A DNA stretch of 64,000 nt from [Borrelia] tanukii. GTDB lineage: Bacteria > Spirochaetota > Spirochaetia > Borreliales > Borreliaceae. This document shows positions 31,123 to 43,222 of this stretch, piece by piece. Location of the stretch: contig NZ_CP124038.1 of the NCBI RefSeq assembly GCF_030436345.1, positions 849,561-913,560 of the forward strand, given 5' to 3'. Position numbers and translations under genes: made by a program. The notes under the pieces are model-generated. The model was not told the DNA's origin and made no database searches. It was given only the letters and a program-made list of their open reading frames with translations. The first letter of the stretch is position 1. Every line of letters starts with the position of its first letter.

Positions 31123-34100
31123 TTTTCAATTCCTATTATTGTAAACATGTCATCGTTAAGGTTTATTTTTTTTTCTAGTTTGCTTTTGTTTAATATGACA
31201 TTTAATGTTAATGTTTCAGTTTTAATGTATTTTTCAAATTTACTTAGTATTTCTTTCAATGTTGCATTATTTTCTACGTATAGGTTTATTCTATCACTAA
31301 CATCAAAATTTTTTTCTTTTCTTAAATTTTGAACCTGTCTTACAAATTCTCTTGCAAGTCCTTCTAAGTATAATTCTTGTGTTATTAGCGAGTCTATTCC
31401 TATTGTAATAGAGTCTTCATTGATTACTTTTAAGTTATCTTTTTCTTCTCTCTCTAATATTATATCATTTAGTGATAAGTAATACTTAGCATTAGCTACT
31501 TTTATTTCGCAAGATATTCCATTTATTATTTTTATTATATCTTCATTTTTGAGCTTGCTAATCTCGATAGATACCGCTTTCATATCTTTTCCAAGTTTTT
31601 TTCCAAGTTCTTTAAAGTTTGCTTTTGCTTTGTAAGTTATTAGCTCCTCTTCGTTAGATTTTATTTTCATTTCTTTTGCATTTATTTCATCTAATATTAT
31701 CTCTTGCATTTCTATTAGCATATTTTGTTCATTTTGATTTTTTGTCACAATATATATTGTACTAATAGGCATGCGTATTTTTATATTATGTAATGATCTG
31801 AGTGATCTTGCCATTGAAGTTATTTTTCTTGCTAGATTTATTTTTTCTTCAATTGCTTTGTTGATGAAATTTTCATTTGCTTTTGGATAATCGTTAAGGT
31901 GTATTGATTGTTTGTCTTGGTCGGTTTTTAAATTTTGATAAATCTCTTCTGTTATAAATGGAATAAAAGGTGCAAATAGAATCATTAAAGTTTTGATTGC
32001 ATAATATAATGTTTCGTAGGCATCATTTTTGTCTTTATCGTTTTCTGATTTCCAAAACCTTCTTCTCGATCTTCTTATATACCAATTATTTAATTTGTCT
32101 ATAAATTCAAGTAATGATTCTATTGATTTTGTTAAATTATATTTGTCTATTTCTTTATTTAGTGTGTTTTTTAGGCTTTCAATTTCGCTTATGATCCATT
32201 TGTCAAGGGTATTGTTTTTAGCCAAGTTGAGATTTTTTGGAGGTTTAAAATTATCAATTATTGCATAAGTTGTGAAAAAAGAATAAGCATTCCAAATGGG
32301 TATTATTATGTTTTTAAGAACGTCTCTTACCCCACTGTCGCTGTATTTTAAGTCGTCAGCCTTGACTACAGGACTCATTATTAAATAAAGTCTTAAGGCA
32401 TCAGCTCCAAAGGTGTTTATTACTTTCATTGGGTCTGTATAATTTTTAAAGGATTTTGACATTTTTCTTCCATCGCTTGAAAGCACAAGTCCATTTACAA
32501 TGACGTTTTTGAATGCCGTGTCTTCAAAAAGAGAAGTCCCTAGGATTGTAAGAGTATAAAACCATCCTCTTGTTTGGTCTAGACCTTCTGCAATAAAGTC
32601 AGCAGGAAATACATTTTTAAAATTACTTTCATTTGCGAATGGATAATGATTGCTTGCATAAGGCATTGCTCCAGATTCAAACCAACAATCTAGAACCTCG
32701 CTTGTTCTGATAAATGTGCCGCCTTCTTTGCTTGGCCAAGTTATTTTATCTATTGCGTCTTTGTGTAAGTCTTCGATTTTTTGACCAGATAGGTTTTCAA
32801 GCTCTTGTTTTGATCCAACACAAATTTTTTTTCCTGTTTTTGAACATATCCAAATTGGAATTGGATTCCCCCAAAATCTGTTTCTGCTTATTGCCCAATC
32901 TTTTGCATTTTCTAGCCATTTTCCAAATCTTCCTTTTTTCAAATGAGCTGGCATCCAATTAATTTTTTCATTTATTTTTAAGAGTTTAGTTTTTATTTTT
33001 TCTACATTTACAAACCACGAGCTTATTGGTCTGTAAATAATTGGATAGTTTGTTCTATAACAAAATGGATATCTGTGTAGATAATTTTCTCTTTTGAATA
33101 AGAAATTGCGTGATTTTAGGTTTTCTATTATTTTTTTGTCAGCATCTTTTACAAAAAGTCCTTTAAAATCTTTTACTTGATTTGTGAATTTACATTCAGC
33201 ATCTAGGGGATCTATTATATCGACATTTGTGTGTTTTTTGAGTATTCTGTAGTCTTCTTCCCCAAAAGGAGCAATATGAACAATTCCTGTCCCATCGTCA
33301 ATTGTGACATAATCGGCTGTGTGAACCTTGAAAGCCCCTTTATCTTTTTGTTCTAAAAAGTAGTTAAAAATAGGTTCATATTCCACGCCTTCAAGCCTGC
33401 TTCCTTTAAATTTTTCTATAATGGTATATGAATTTTCATCATCATAATAACTATTAAGTCTTTTTGATCCAAGTATTAAAATCTCTTCTTTTTTCTTGTC
33501 AAAAATTTTAGAATATTCTATTTCTTGTCCTACTGCAATTCCAAGGTTTGAGGGCAATGTCCAAGGGGTGGTTGTCCATGCTAGCAAGTATTCGTTTTTG
33601 TCTTTTATTTTAAATTTTATTGTTAATGATGGGTCATTGACTTCTTTGTATTCTCCAAGGTTCACTTCAAAGTTTGAAAGAGGAGTTGCAAGTTTTGGAG
33701 AATAGGGTAGTACATAATAACTTTCATAGATTAAACCTTTGTTATAAAGATTTTTAAATACCCACCACACAGATTCCATGAAGCTTATGTCCATAGTTTT
33801 GTAGCCTTTTTCAAAATCTACCCATCTTCCAAGCCTCAAGATTATATTTTTCCATTCTTCTGTATATCTAAGCACTATTTTTTTGCATTCTTTGTTAAAA
33901 TTTTCAATGCCATAATTTTCTATTTCGTATTTGCCAGAAATTCCCAATTTTTTTTCTACTTCGTATTCAACAGGTAGTCCGTGAGTGTCCCATCCAAAAT
34001 TTCTTTTAACGTATTTCCCCTTCATTGTTTGATATCTTGGAATTATGTCTTTTATTGTGTTTGGAACAAAATGTCCAAAATGGGGAAGTCCTGTTGCAAA

Positions 34101-34244
34101 AGGCGGTCCGTCATAAAATGTAAATTCTTCACATCCTTCTCGTTGTTCCATTGATTTTTCAAAGATCTTGTTGTCAGTCCAAAATTTTAATATTTTTTCT
34201 TCTATTTTAGGAAAATTTGCCTTGTTTTCTACTTTTTTAAACAT
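31116..34244 (-). CDS. ileS: Isoleucyl-tRNA synthetase, eukaryote-like (type 2)
   Basis: A 1042-residue class I synthetase charging tRNA-Ile. The HIGH motif appears as [12 protein letters not shown], followed by [24 protein letters not shown] is in [13 protein letters not shown]. Length, the WDTHGLPVE stretch and lack of a C-terminal Cys4 zinc ribbon place it in the IleRS2 group, the one shared with eukaryotes and with mupirocin-tolerant bacteria. That suggests an old horizontal origin; insensitivity to mupirocin is inference. It leads a minus-strand unit ending with the lipoprotein at 30298. Confidence 0.96.
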   Translation of the reverse strand: MFKKVENKANFPKIEEKILKFWTDNKIFEKSMEQREGCEEFTFYDGPPFATGLPHFGHFVPNTIKDIIPRYQTMKGKYVKRNFGWDTHGLPVEYEVEKKLGISGKYEIENYGIENFNKECKKIVLRYTEEWKNIILRLGRWVDFEKGYKTMDISFMESVWWVFKNLYNKGLIYESYYVLPYSPKLATPLSNFEVNLGEYKEVNDPSLTIKFKIKDKNEYLLAWTTTPWTLPSNLGIAVGQEIEYSKIFDKKKEEILILGSKRLNSYYDDENSYTIIEKFKGSRLEGVEYEPIFNYFLEQKDKGAFKVHTADYVTIDDGTGIVHIAPFGEEDYRILKKHTNVDIIDPLDAECKFTNQVKDFKGLFVKDADKKIIENLKSRNFLFKRENYLHRYPFCYRTNYPIIYRPISSWFVNVEKIKTKLLKINEKINWMPAHLKKGRFGKWLENAKDWAISRNRFWGNPIPIWICSKTGKKICVGSKQELENLSGQKIEDLHKDAIDKITWPSKEGGTFIRTSEVLDCWFESGAMPYASNHYPFANESNFKNVFPADFIAEGLDQTRGWFYTLTILGTSLFEDTAFKNVIVNGLVLSSDGRKMSKSFKNYTDPMKVINTFGADALRLYLIMSPVVKADDLKYSDSGVRDVLKNIIIPIWNAYSFFTTYAIIDNFKPPKNLNLAKNNTLDKWIISEIESLKNTLNKEIDKYNLTKSIESLLEFIDKLNNWYIRRSRRRFWKSENDKDKNDAYETLYYAIKTLMILFAPFIPFITEEIYQNLKTDQDKQSIHLNDYPKANENFINKAIEEKINLARKITSMARSLRSLHNIKIRMPISTIYIVTKNQNEQNMLIEMQEIILDEINAKEMKIKSNEEELITYKAKANFKELGKKLGKDMKAVSIEISKLKNEDIIKIINGISCEIKVANAKYYLSLNDIILEREEKDNLKVINEDSITIGIDSLITQELYLEGLAREFVRQVQNLRKEKNFDVSDRINLYVENNATLKEILSKFEKYIKTETLTLNVILNKSKLEKKINLNDDMFTIIGIEKC

Positions 34245-34264
34245 ATTAATATTATAATTCTCCT

Positions 34265-36484
34265 TTATTCTATTATCATTTCTTCTTTTTCTAAATAAAT
34301 TGTTATTTTATTTATGTTTTGATTTTCAGCTATTTTGGTGATAATATTTTCTTCTATTTTTTCTTTTATTGCGGCAATTACGCTTCTTGCACCCGAATTT
34401 TTTTTATAGTATTTTGTAGTTATGAATTTGTTAATATCTTTTTGTATTTCTATTTCAATTCCTTTAGAGTTAAATTTTGTTTTAAGGGCATTTAAGTAGT
34501 TTTTGCAAATTTCTTCTACATTGTCCTTTGTAAGGACGTTTAAGATGATTTTTTTTTGAATTCTGTCTAAAAGGGATAACTTAAATCTTTTTTCAAGATC
34601 TTGTTTTATTTCTTCTTTAAAGGTTTTTGTTTCTGCACTTTTTTGTTGATTTTTGTTGAATCCAATATTATTCTCTCCAAGAAGCATTCTAGATCCAACG
34701 TTTGTAGTCATTATTATAATTGTGTTTTTAAATAATATTTTATCCTCTTTACTATCAATAAGTTCTCCATTTTCAAGCATTTGGCTTATTAAGTTTAATA
34801 TAGAGTTGTGGGCATTTTCAATGTTTTCAAATAATATTAGAGTTTCAAATGAATTTTTCAATTTGTTTGTCAGAATGCCTCCATCAGAGTAACCCACGTA
34901 TCCTGGATTTGTGCCAATTAATTTTGAAATAGAGTTTTCTTCTCTGTAATCTGACATATCTAGTTTTAATACTGAATTTTGATCCTTTATAATTTTTTTA
35001 GATAGCTCATCAGTTAAAATGGTTTTTCCACATCCATTTGATCCTATTAATAATATTGAAGTTAAAGGTTTGGAATCGTCATTGAGTCCAAGTTTAACTT
35101 TAATAATTTCTTTAATAAATTCGCTTACCGCATGTTTTTGCCCAATAACTTTTTGATTAATTTTGTTCTCTATTGCTTTTAATTCCAAAATTTCTTCTTT
35201 TATATTAGTTGTTGTTTTAATAGATAATATTTCATTTATTGCTTTTTGTATATCATCCGATGTTATGACATTGTCTTTTGTAGGCTCTTCCTTTTTAATT
35301 GCACCGGCAATGTCTATTATATCTATTGCTTTATCTGGAAATCTTTTATTTATTAAATACTTGGATGAAAGTTTTACTATATTTGTAAGCGCACTTTTTT
35401 CATAGATCACTCCATGATAGTCTTCGAAATTTTTTGCAATATTTTTGATTATTTTTAGCGTATCTTTTTCATTGGGCTCTCTTACAGTAATTGTTTGAAA
35501 TCTTCTGGCAAATGCTTTGTCTTTTGAAATATATTTTCGGTATTCATTGTAAGTAGTTGCTCCAATAATTTGTATTTCAGCTCTAGAAAGCGATGGTTTT
35601 AATATATTTGATGCATCAAGAGCTCCTTCAGAGTTTCCAGCTCCTATTAAAGTGTGTATTTCGTCAATAAATATTATTGTGTTTTTATTTTTTTCAATAT
35701 ACTTAATTATATTGTTTAAACGGTCTTCAAATTCACCTCTATATTTTGTTCCTGATACTAAGTTTGAAACTTTAAGCATTAAAATTGTTTTGTCTTGTAG
35801 TTTGCTACTTATTTTTTTTTGTACTATGCTTGATGCAAGTCCTTCAACTATTGCTGTTTTTCCTACGCCGGGCTCACCTATTAGCATTGCGCTATTTTTG
35901 TTTCTTCTTAAGAGTATATTTGTAAGAGTTTTAATCTCTTCTTCTCTTCCAATCAAGGGATCTAATTTTTTATCTTTTGCAAGTGCTGTTAAATTTTTGA
36001 CATACTTTCCAATTTCAAAGTTTTCATTTTCAAGTCGTATTTCTTCATCAAATTCTTTGTAGGTTTCAATTAATCTTATTTTATTTTTTTCCATGTATTC
36101 CAATATATTTTGATCTTTAAAGTCGAAGCTGGATTTACTTAGTTTGTACTTTTTTAGAAGTTTTTTATTTTTTAATATTTGATAAAAAATTTCTTTTGAC
36201 CCTATTAAGGATTTAGATTTAAACTCTTTTTTAGCTTCTTTTATGAGAGTAAAGATTTCTTTATTGATTTTTGGAATAATTATTTCATTTTTTTCTATTA
36301 AAATTTTTTCTAATTTATCTATTTCACATATAGCTTCTTGTTTAATGTTTTTAAGAGTTTTGGTATCTATAAATTTTATTTCAGATTTTTTAGGAGTGGT
36401 AATTATAGACATTAATAGGTGCCAAATTGAAACCTCTTTATTTTTATTTTTTCTTGCAATTTCTTTTGAATCTATTTCTACCAA
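34265..36484 (-). CDS. clpC: Clp family AAA+ ATPase (ClpA/ClpC-like)
   Basis: A protein of about 739-748 residues with two AAA+ modules: first Walker [17 protein letters not shown] with Walker [16 protein letters not shown], second Walker [16 protein letters not shown]. In the second module [14 protein letters not shown] holds an IGF tripeptide, the ClpP-docking loop, so it probably feeds ClpP. The middle domain is minimal, as in ClpA; the symbol follows the usual name for this Borrelia locus. The start is doubtful: TTG at 36484 lacks a ribosome-binding site, whereas an in-frame ATT at 36511 has GGAG ten bases upstream and adds INITENLIN. Immediately follows pgm. Confidence 0.9.
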   Translation of the reverse strand: MVEIDSKEIARKNKNKEVSIWHLLMSIITTPKKSEIKFIDTKTLKNIKQEAICEIDKLEKILIEKNEIIIPKINKEIFTLIKEAKKEFKSKSLIGSKEIFYQILKNKKLLKKYKLSKSSFDFKDQNILEYMEKNKIRLIETYKEFDEEIRLENENFEIGKYVKNLTALAKDKKLDPLIGREEEIKTLTNILLRRNKNSAMLIGEPGVGKTAIVEGLASSIVQKKISSKLQDKTILMLKVSNLVSGTKYRGEFEDRLNNIIKYIEKNKNTIIFIDEIHTLIGAGNSEGALDASNILKPSLSRAEIQIIGATTYNEYRKYISKDKAFARRFQTITVREPNEKDTLKIIKNIAKNFEDYHGVIYEKSALTNIVKLSSKYLINKRFPDKAIDIIDIAGAIKKEEPTKDNVITSDDIQKAINEILSIKTTTNIKEEILELKAIENKINQKVIGQKHAVSEFIKEIIKVKLGLNDDSKPLTSILLIGSNGCGKTILTDELSKKIIKDQNSVLKLDMSDYREENSISKLIGTNPGYVGYSDGGILTNKLKNSFETLILFENIENAHNSILNLISQMLENGELIDSKEDKILFKNTIIIMTTNVGSRMLLGENNIGFNKNQQKSAETKTFKEEIKQDLEKRFKLSLLDRIQKKIILNVLTKDNVEEICKNYLNALKTKFNSKGIEIEIQKDINKFITTKYYKKNSGARSVIAAIKEKIEENIITKIAENQNINKITIYLEKEEMIIE

Positions 36485-36506
36485 ATTTATTAAATTTTCT
36501 GTTATG

Positions 36507-38216
36507 TTAATATTTTTCTATCTCCATCTTTATTGCATTTATTATACCAAATATTTTATGTTTTTCCTTATACTCGAGTTTTATAGATATGTAAAATTTA
36601 ATTTTTGGTTCTGTCCCAGAGGGTCTTACGGTTATTGCAATTTCGTTTTCAAGTATAAATTTTATTGCGTTTATAGGATATTTATATTCTTTTATTTCTG
36701 AAATTTCTTTTTTGAAGTTAATCTTTTTAAGAGTTTTATAGTCTAATTTTTCAATTATTTTAATTCCCGCGAATTGCATTTTTTGTTCTTTTCTTAGCTT
36801 TAACATTATGGCTTCTCTTTGAATTTCTCCGTTAGCCCCTTCAAAGTTTTTTTCTATATTAAATTCTTCATAATATCCAAATTCTTTGTATATCTTTTCA
36901 AGATAATTCTTAATTGTTTTTTGCTCAGCTTTTAAATCAAGCACTAAAGAACAAATCCCTTTTATTGCTGAAAATGCATCTTTGTCCCTAACCGTTTTTC
37001 CTATTAAATATCCATGACTTTCTTCGCATGCAAAAGCAAATTTTTTATTTGGTTCATTTTTTTCCATTTTATCAATTAAGCTTCCTATCCATTTAAATCC
37101 TGTGTAAGTTCTAAAAATTTGAGAACCATATTTTTCTGCAATTTTTTCTAGCATTTGTGTTGTTACGAACGATGATATTACAAATGTATTTTTAGGATTT
37201 ATTTCTTTTGAGAGTATATAATTCATTAGAATGCATGATATTTGATTTCCGTTTAAGAATATCCATTCGCTTTGGTCTTTAAATGCTATTCCTATTCTGT
37301 CGGCATCTGGATCTGTTGCAAGGGCAATGTCACAATCTTCTTTTTTTGCAAGCTCTATTACTTTAAGCATTGATGTTTTTTTTTCTGGATTAGGATATTT
37401 TATTGTTGGAAATTCAGGATTTGGCATTATTTGACTTTTTTCCAAAAAAAGCTGTATTTTGCTATTTGCAAAGAGTTTTTTTATTATGCTTCCACCGGTG
37501 CCATGTAGTGCCGTGTAAGCTATTTTTAAGTTTGTCTTTTTACTGTTCTTTTCAAAATCAGGGAATTCTTTGTTTATTGTTTTCACGTACTCTTTGTCTA
37601 TTTCATTGCCAAGTTCTTTGATAATCTTTTTTTCAATACCTTCTTTTATGGTAATTGTATTTATTATGTTTTTTACTTTTTGAATTTCATTAGTTATTAG
37701 TGCGTCATGAGGTGGCATTATTTGGATTCCACCTTTCCAGTATGCTTTGTAACCATTATATTCTTTTGAATTATGACTTGCTGTTATCATAACACCAACA
37801 TCACAATCAAATTTTCTTATTGTGTAAGATAGTTGGGGGGTAGGTCTCAATCTTTTGTATATATATGTTTCAAAATTATTTGAAGCAAAAATTTGAGCAG
37901 CACTGTAAGCAAATTCTTTTGAAAAATGTCTTGAATCATAACTTATTGCAACTTTGGGGTTTTTATTTATTTTAAGTACATAGTTACATATTCCTTGGCT
38001 TATTTTTTTTATATTATACGTATTTATGTAGCATGTTCCAGCTCCAATGATTCCTCTCATTCCAGCAGTGCCAAATTCTAGATCTTTGTAAAATCTGTTT
38101 AAAATTTCTGGCTCATTATTTGTTTTTTGAATTTTTATTGCTTCTTTTTGGAAATAGATATCTTCTTCAAGAAGAATGTAATTTCCCAATTTTTTTTTGG
38201 CTTCTATTTTTTGCAT
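36507..38216 (-). CDS. pgm: Phosphoglucomutase/phosphomannomutase family enzyme
   Basis: A 569-residue alpha-D-phosphohexomutase. The phosphoserine loop is GVMITASHNSKEYNGYKAYW, the metal loop ATDPDADRIGIA, the sugar-recognition region FACEESHGYLIG, and the phosphate-binding loop TVRPSGTEPKIKFYIS. Length suits the PGM2/PgcA-type mutases acting on glucose or ribose phosphates. AAGGA sits 6 bases from the ATG at 38216; the in-frame TTG before it is too close. Divergent from uvrB across a 142-bp gap; upstream of the clpC-like gene in the same unit. Confidence 0.92.
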   Translation of the reverse strand: MQKIEAKKKLGNYILLEEDIYFQKEAIKIQKTNNEPEILNRFYKDLEFGTAGMRGIIGAGTCYINTYNIKKISQGICNYVLKINKNPKVAISYDSRHFSKEFAYSAAQIFASNNFETYIYKRLRPTPQLSYTIRKFDCDVGVMITASHNSKEYNGYKAYWKGGIQIMPPHDALITNEIQKVKNIINTITIKEGIEKKIIKELGNEIDKEYVKTINKEFPDFEKNSKKTNLKIAYTALHGTGGSIIKKLFANSKIQLFLEKSQIMPNPEFPTIKYPNPEKKTSMLKVIELAKKEDCDIALATDPDADRIGIAFKDQSEWIFLNGNQISCILMNYILSKEINPKNTFVISSFVTTQMLEKIAEKYGSQIFRTYTGFKWIGSLIDKMEKNEPNKKFAFACEESHGYLIGKTVRDKDAFSAIKGICSLVLDLKAEQKTIKNYLEKIYKEFGYYEEFNIEKNFEGANGEIQREAIMLKLRKEQKMQFAGIKIIEKLDYKTLKKINFKKEISEIKEYKYPINAIKFILENEIAITVRPSGTEPKIKFYISIKLEYKEKHKIFGIINAIKMEIEKY

Positions 38217-38358
38217 CAATTATCCTTTTTATTTTATTTTATTTTTTTAAACAAAGATTAATTAAATTATATTGATTTATAATGAATTATATACTTGATA
38301 TAGAATTTATTATTAGATAATTTATAAGAATGTATATTAAATTTTGGTCGTTAAATTA

Positions 38359-40353
38359 ATGATAGATTTTTTTTTGAAGTCAGAATATCTTCCCGCTGGT
38401 GATCAACCTAAAGCAATAAAAGAGATTGAAAATTCTATTTTGCTGGGAAATAAGTATCAAACATTAAAAGGTGTTACAGGGAGTGGAAAGACTTTCACAA
38501 TTGCAAATATAATTAAAAATCTAAACAGGCCTGCCTTAGTTGTCAGTCACAATAAAACATTAGCAGCACAACTTTATAGAGAGTTTAAAGATTTTTTCCC
38601 AAACAATGCTGTTGAATATTTTGTTTCTTATTATGATTATTATCAGCCAGAATCCTATGTTCCTTCGAAAGATTTATTTATTGAAAAAGAAGCTACCATT
38701 AATACTGAGATAGAAATCAAGCGAATAAGGACAGTAACGTCTCTTGCCAAAAGACGAGATGTTATTGTTGTTGCAACTGTGTCTTCAATTTATGCGCTTG
38801 GATCTCCAGATTTTTTCAAAAAATCAGCACGAGAATTTTTTGTAGGCCAAAAAATTTCTATTAAAGAAATATCAGATATTTTTGTAGAACTTTATTATGA
38901 GAGAACTTTAATAAATCTAGAGAGAGATAAATTTTCAATTAAGGGAGATATTGTTGAAATTTGGCCTAGCAGTGAGCATGGAGAGTTTGCTTATCGAATT
39001 TGTTTAGATTTTGATGAAATTGTTAAAATATACAGGATTAGTTCCTTTTCTAAAAAAAATTTAGGAACTACAAATAGTTTTACTCTTTTTGCTAAATCTT
39101 ATTTTGTAATTCCTTATGAAAATGTATTAGAAGCTATACCTAAAATATCTTATGACTTGGATCTTCAATGTCAATATTTTAAAGATAATGGCAAGCTTGT
39201 AGAAGCCGAGAGACTTAAACAGAGGGTAGGGTATGATTTGGAAATGCTTAGAGAAACAGGATTTTGCTCGGGCATTGAAAATTATTCTAAATATTTGAGT
39301 GGAAGTACAATGGGAAGGCCTTATTGTCTTTTTGATTTTTTTTCGAAAGATTACTTATTGTTTGTAGATGAATCTCATGTTACATTGCCGCAATTTAGGG
39401 GAATGTATAATGGAGATTATTCTAGAAAATTAAATCTTGTTAACTTTGGATTCAGACTTCCCGCAGCGCTTGAAAACAGACCCCTTAAATATGATGAATT
39501 TGATGCATTAATTAATCAGGTTGTATTTGTGTCCGCAACCCCAGGTTTTGAAGAGAATGAGAAAAGTAGTGTGGTTGTTGATCAAATAATTCGCCCTACA
39601 GGTCTTGTTGATCCCGAAATTATTACCAGGCATTCTGATGGTCAAATGGAAGATCTTTATAGTGAGATTCAAAAAAGAGTAGCCCTTAAAGAGCGGGTTT
39701 TAATTACTACTTTGACAAAAAAAATGTCTGAGGATTTAACTGAATATTTAGTAAGTCTTGGTGTAAAGGCAAAATATTTACATTCAGAACTTGACACTCT
39801 TGAAAGAGTGGAAGTTATTTCGTTGCTTAGAAAATCCGAAATTGATGTTATTGTTGGTATTAACTTGCTTAGAGAGGGTTTAGATATTCCAGAAGTATCT
39901 CTTGTTGTAATATTAGATGCTGATAAAGTGGGATTTTTAAGATCTACTACTTCATTAATACAAACAATTGGCAGGGCTGCTAGAAATTCTAATGGACTTG
40001 TAATAATGTATTACGACAAAATAAGTGTGGCTATGCGGGAGGCAATTGAGGAGACTAATAGAAGACGCCAAATTCAGATTGATTATAATAAAAAAAATAA
40101 TATTATTCCTAAGACAATTGTTAAAAAGGTTCAAAATATTTTAGAAAAAGAATTTAATAATAAAGATAAAAATATTAGTTATGATTTTGAAAAAATGATT
40201 TCAGACAAGAGATTGTCTAAAAAAAAGCTTATTAATAAGCTTAAATTTGATCTAGAAGAAGCTGTTAATGATGAAAGGTTTGAAGATGCAATTGTTTTAA
40301 GAGATAAGATAAAAGAGCTTAGTGGTAAAATTGGTGTGGCTTGTAATAAATAA
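38359..40353 (+). CDS. uvrB: Excinuclease ABC subunit B
   Basis: A 664-residue UvrB. Typical N-terminus [16 protein letters not shown], Walker [14 protein letters not shown], the beta-hairpin [21 protein letters not shown], and helicase motif [16 protein letters not shown]-terminal UVR domain ([15 protein letters not shown]) is present. The ATG at 38359 is chosen because it matches the family start; TTG at 38344 is possible but adds 5 residues. No clear ribosome-binding site is visible. Works with UvrA, encoded 16 bp downstream, in nucleotide excision repair. Confidence 0.96.
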   Translation: MIDFFLKSEYLPAGDQPKAIKEIENSILLGNKYQTLKGVTGSGKTFTIANIIKNLNRPALVVSHNKTLAAQLYREFKDFFPNNAVEYFVSYYDYYQPESYVPSKDLFIEKEATINTEIEIKRIRTVTSLAKRRDVIVVATVSSIYALGSPDFFKKSAREFFVGQKISIKEISDIFVELYYERTLINLERDKFSIKGDIVEIWPSSEHGEFAYRICLDFDEIVKIYRISSFSKKNLGTTNSFTLFAKSYFVIPYENVLEAIPKISYDLDLQCQYFKDNGKLVEAERLKQRVGYDLEMLRETGFCSGIENYSKYLSGSTMGRPYCLFDFFSKDYLLFVDESHVTLPQFRGMYNGDYSRKLNLVNFGFRLPAALENRPLKYDEFDALINQVVFVSATPGFEENEKSSVVVDQIIRPTGLVDPEIITRHSDGQMEDLYSEIQKRVALKERVLITTLTKKMSEDLTEYLVSLGVKAKYLHSELDTLERVEVISLLRKSEIDVIVGINLLREGLDIPEVSLVVILDADKVGFLRSTTSLIQTIGRAARNSNGLVIMYYDKISVAMREAIEETNRRRQIQIDYNKKNNIIPKTIVKKVQNILEKEFNNKDKNISYDFEKMISDKRLSKKKLINKLKFDLEEAVNDERFEDAIVLRDKIKELSGKIGVACNK

Positions 40354-40369
40354 AAGAGAGGTGTAATCT

Positions 40370-43222
40370 TTGTTAAAAAATTTGAAAAAAAAAATTATCG
40401 TCAGGGGAGCAAAAGAGCATAATTTGAAAAATGTTGATGTAGATATTCCAAAAGATGGTTTAGTTGTAATATCTGGCAAGAGTGGCTCTGGCAAATCTTC
40501 TCTGGCTTTTGATACTATTTTTGCAGAAGGGCAAAGAAGATATATGGAATCTGTTTCAGCTTATGCAAGACAATTTTTAGGTGTAATGAAAAAACCTAAT
40601 GTTGATTATATAGATGGACTTTCTCCTTCTATAGCCATTGAGCAGAGAACAATAAGTAATAATCCTCGTTCTACTGTTGGAACAATTACTGAGATTTATG
40701 ATTATTATAGACTAATATTTGCAAAAATAGGTAAAGCATACTGTCCAAATGATGGCAGATTAATAGAAGAGCAATCTTTAGATAAAATAATTAATACTAT
40801 TTTAAATTATCCTGAGGGATCTAAGGTTATACTTTTTGCACCAATTATAAGGGGTTCTAAGGGTTCTCATAAAAAAGTTTTAGAAAAAATATTAAATCAA
40901 GGTTTCAATAGAGTTAGAATAAATTCCGAAGATTATTTAATAGAAGATGCACTTAATTTAAATTTGCATAAAAATAAAAAACATACCATTGAAATTATAG
41001 TTGATAGAATCAAGCTTGACAATAATGTTCGAGTTAGGCTTGCAGAATCTATTGAGACTTCTCTTGCTGTTTCTAATGGATATTTACGAGCGGAAATTGA
41101 GAATGATTTGGAAAAAATAGATAAACTTTTTACAGAGCATAACAGTTGTCCTTTATGTGGATTTTCACTTCCTTTGATAGAGCCTAGGCTTTTTTCCTTT
41201 AATAGTCCGTTTGGCGCTTGCAGCGAGTGTTCTGGTCTTGGAGTTACACTTGAGTTTGATTTTGAGAGTATTTGTCCGGACACTAATCTTTCTTTTAATG
41301 ATGATGCTTTTATTACGTTTAAGACAAGTTCATCTTGGTCTGTGGCTATTTTTAAAGGACTTGCCAAGCATTATAATTTTAAATTAAATACTCCCGTAAA
41401 AGACATTCCAGATAAAGTTCTTAAACAGATTTTATACGGTTCAAATGAAAAAATAGATTTTATTTATCAGTCCAAAGAGATGGAAACAAAGGAGGTGGAT
41501 GGAGGATTTCATTATTCCAAAAAGTTTGAAGGACTTTTACCTCTTTTAAAAAGACGATATCTTGCAACAGAGTCAGAGAGTACTAAAATTTTTTACGAAA
41601 ATTTGATGTCTAAAAAAATCTGTAATTCATGCAAGGGTAAGCGTTTGAGTGTTGGAGCTTTAACTGTGAAAATCAACGGGAAAGACATTCAAGATCTTAG
41701 TAATTTATCTGTATTTGATTCTTATGTGTTTTTTGAAAATTTACAGCTTGATTTGGTGGATGAAAAAATATCTAAAGAAATTTTAAAGGAAATTAAAAAT
41801 AGACTTAAATTTTTAATTGATGTTGGTCTTTCTTATTTGTATTTAAATAGAATATCGGGCAGCTTGTCTGGGGGTGAAGCTCAGCGTATTAGGCTTGCTA
41901 CTCAAATAGGATCAGCACTTTCGGGCGTTATTTATGTTCTTGATGAGCCGAGTATTGGTCTTCATCAAAGAGATAACGAAAAATTAATCTCTACTCTTGT
42001 TAATCTTAAAAATCTTGGCAATACTGTAATTGTTGTTGAGCATGATGAACAAACTTTGCGCACCGCAGACTATATTATTGATATGGGTCCTGGTGCGGGA
42101 ATTCTTGGAGGGGAAATAGTTGCAAAAGGAACTTTAATTGATATTTTAAATAGCAAAAATAGTTTAACTGGTCAATATTTGAGTGGAAAGTTTAAAATAG
42201 ATGTTCCAAGCTCTAGAAGAAAGACAGATAAGGGAGAAATTTTGCTTTTAGGGTCTAATAAAAACAATCTTAAGAATATAGACGTAAGTATTCCCTTGGG
42301 AGTTTTTACTGTAATAACAGGCGTTTCTGGCAGTGGAAAAAGCACTTTACTTAATGAAGTGTTATATCCGGCTCTTGATAGCAGATTAAAGCTTAATGAA
42401 AAGTATTGTGATGGTTTTAAAGACATTATTGGGTACGAAAAAATCGATAAAATTATTCAAATAAATCAAAAACCAATAGGAAGAACTTCAAGATCAAACC
42501 CAGCGACTTATGTTGGATTTTTTACAGAAATTAGGGAGCTTTTTGCTAAACTTCCGGATGCAAAGTCAAGGGGTTTTAAAGCAGGTAGATTTTCTTTTAA
42601 TGTTAAGGGTGGAAGGTGTGAAAAATGTCAAGGGGATGGATATCTTAATATTCAAATGCATTTTTTACCAGATGTTTTTGTTCCTTGTGATTTGTGTAAG
42701 GGCAAAAAATTTAATGAAGAAACTTTAGAAGTTAGGTATAAAGGTAAAAATATACACGATGTTTTAGAGATGAGTGTGTTTGAAGCTAAAAATTTTTTTG
42801 AGAATGTTCCAAAAATTCATCATTATTTAAAATTTTTAATTGAAGTTGGACTTGAATACATTAAATTAGGGCAATCCGCAACAACTTTATCAGGAGGCGA
42901 GGCTCAACGCATTAAGTTGGCTTTTGAGTTAAGTAAAAAGAGCACAGGTAAAACCTTTTACATTATTGATGAACCAACAACTGGATTACATTTTGATGAC
43001 ATAAAGAAGTTGCTAGAGGTTTTGCAGAGGTTAGTTTCTAATGGCAATACAGTAGTACTCATAGAGCATAATTTGGATGTAATTAAGCAGGCAGATTATA
43101 TAATAGATTTGGGTCCTGGTGGTGGATTGGCAGGGGGGAATATTGTTGTTTCTGGTATTCCTGAAGAGGTTTCAAAATGCGAGAATTCCTATACAGGAAT
43201 GTTTTTAAAAAATCTTTTGTAA
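40370..43222 (+). CDS. uvrA: Excinuclease ABC subunit A
   Basis: A 950-residue damage-recognition ATPase with two ABC modules (SGKSGSGKSSLAFDTI and GVSGSGKSTLLNEV), two signature sequences (SGSLSGGEAQRIRLATQIG, TLSGGEAQRIKLAFEL) and Cys-pair zinc modules (CPLCGF ... CSECSG; CEKCQGDG ... CDLCKG). The start is TTG 40370 with AGAGGTG about 8 bases before it. The 3' end overlaps the LptD-like gene by 46 bp, an unusually long overlap that probably couples the two genes. Confidence 0.97.
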   Translation: MLKNLKKKIIVRGAKEHNLKNVDVDIPKDGLVVISGKSGSGKSSLAFDTIFAEGQRRYMESVSAYARQFLGVMKKPNVDYIDGLSPSIAIEQRTISNNPRSTVGTITEIYDYYRLIFAKIGKAYCPNDGRLIEEQSLDKIINTILNYPEGSKVILFAPIIRGSKGSHKKVLEKILNQGFNRVRINSEDYLIEDALNLNLHKNKKHTIEIIVDRIKLDNNVRVRLAESIETSLAVSNGYLRAEIENDLEKIDKLFTEHNSCPLCGFSLPLIEPRLFSFNSPFGACSECSGLGVTLEFDFESICPDTNLSFNDDAFITFKTSSSWSVAIFKGLAKHYNFKLNTPVKDIPDKVLKQILYGSNEKIDFIYQSKEMETKEVDGGFHYSKKFEGLLPLLKRRYLATESESTKIFYENLMSKKICNSCKGKRLSVGALTVKINGKDIQDLSNLSVFDSYVFFENLQLDLVDEKISKEILKEIKNRLKFLIDVGLSYLYLNRISGSLSGGEAQRIRLATQIGSALSGVIYVLDEPSIGLHQRDNEKLISTLVNLKNLGNTVIVVEHDEQTLRTADYIIDMGPGAGILGGEIVAKGTLIDILNSKNSLTGQYLSGKFKIDVPSSRRKTDKGEILLLGSNKNNLKNIDVSIPLGVFTVITGVSGSGKSTLLNEVLYPALDSRLKLNEKYCDGFKDIIGYEKIDKIIQINQKPIGRTSRSNPATYVGFFTEIRELFAKLPDAKSRGFKAGRFSFNVKGGRCEKCQGDGYLNIQMHFLPDVFVPCDLCKGKKFNEETLEVRYKGKNIHDVLEMSVFEAKNFFENVPKIHHYLKFLIEVGLEYIKLGQSATTLSGGEAQRIKLAFELSKKSTGKTFYIIDEPTTGLHFDDIKKLLEVLQRLVSNGNTVVLIEHNLDVIKQADYIIDLGPGGGLAGGNIVVSGIPEEVSKCENSYTGMFLKNLL

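Noticed and set aside
35652..36062. 136-codon plus-strand frame opposite the clpC-like gene
   Set aside because: Antisense of the first AAA+ module; the Ser/Ile/Phe-rich product shows no family features.
40933..41367. 144-codon minus-strand frame in uvrA
   Set aside because: Antisense of a strongly conserved coding region; no independent start signal.
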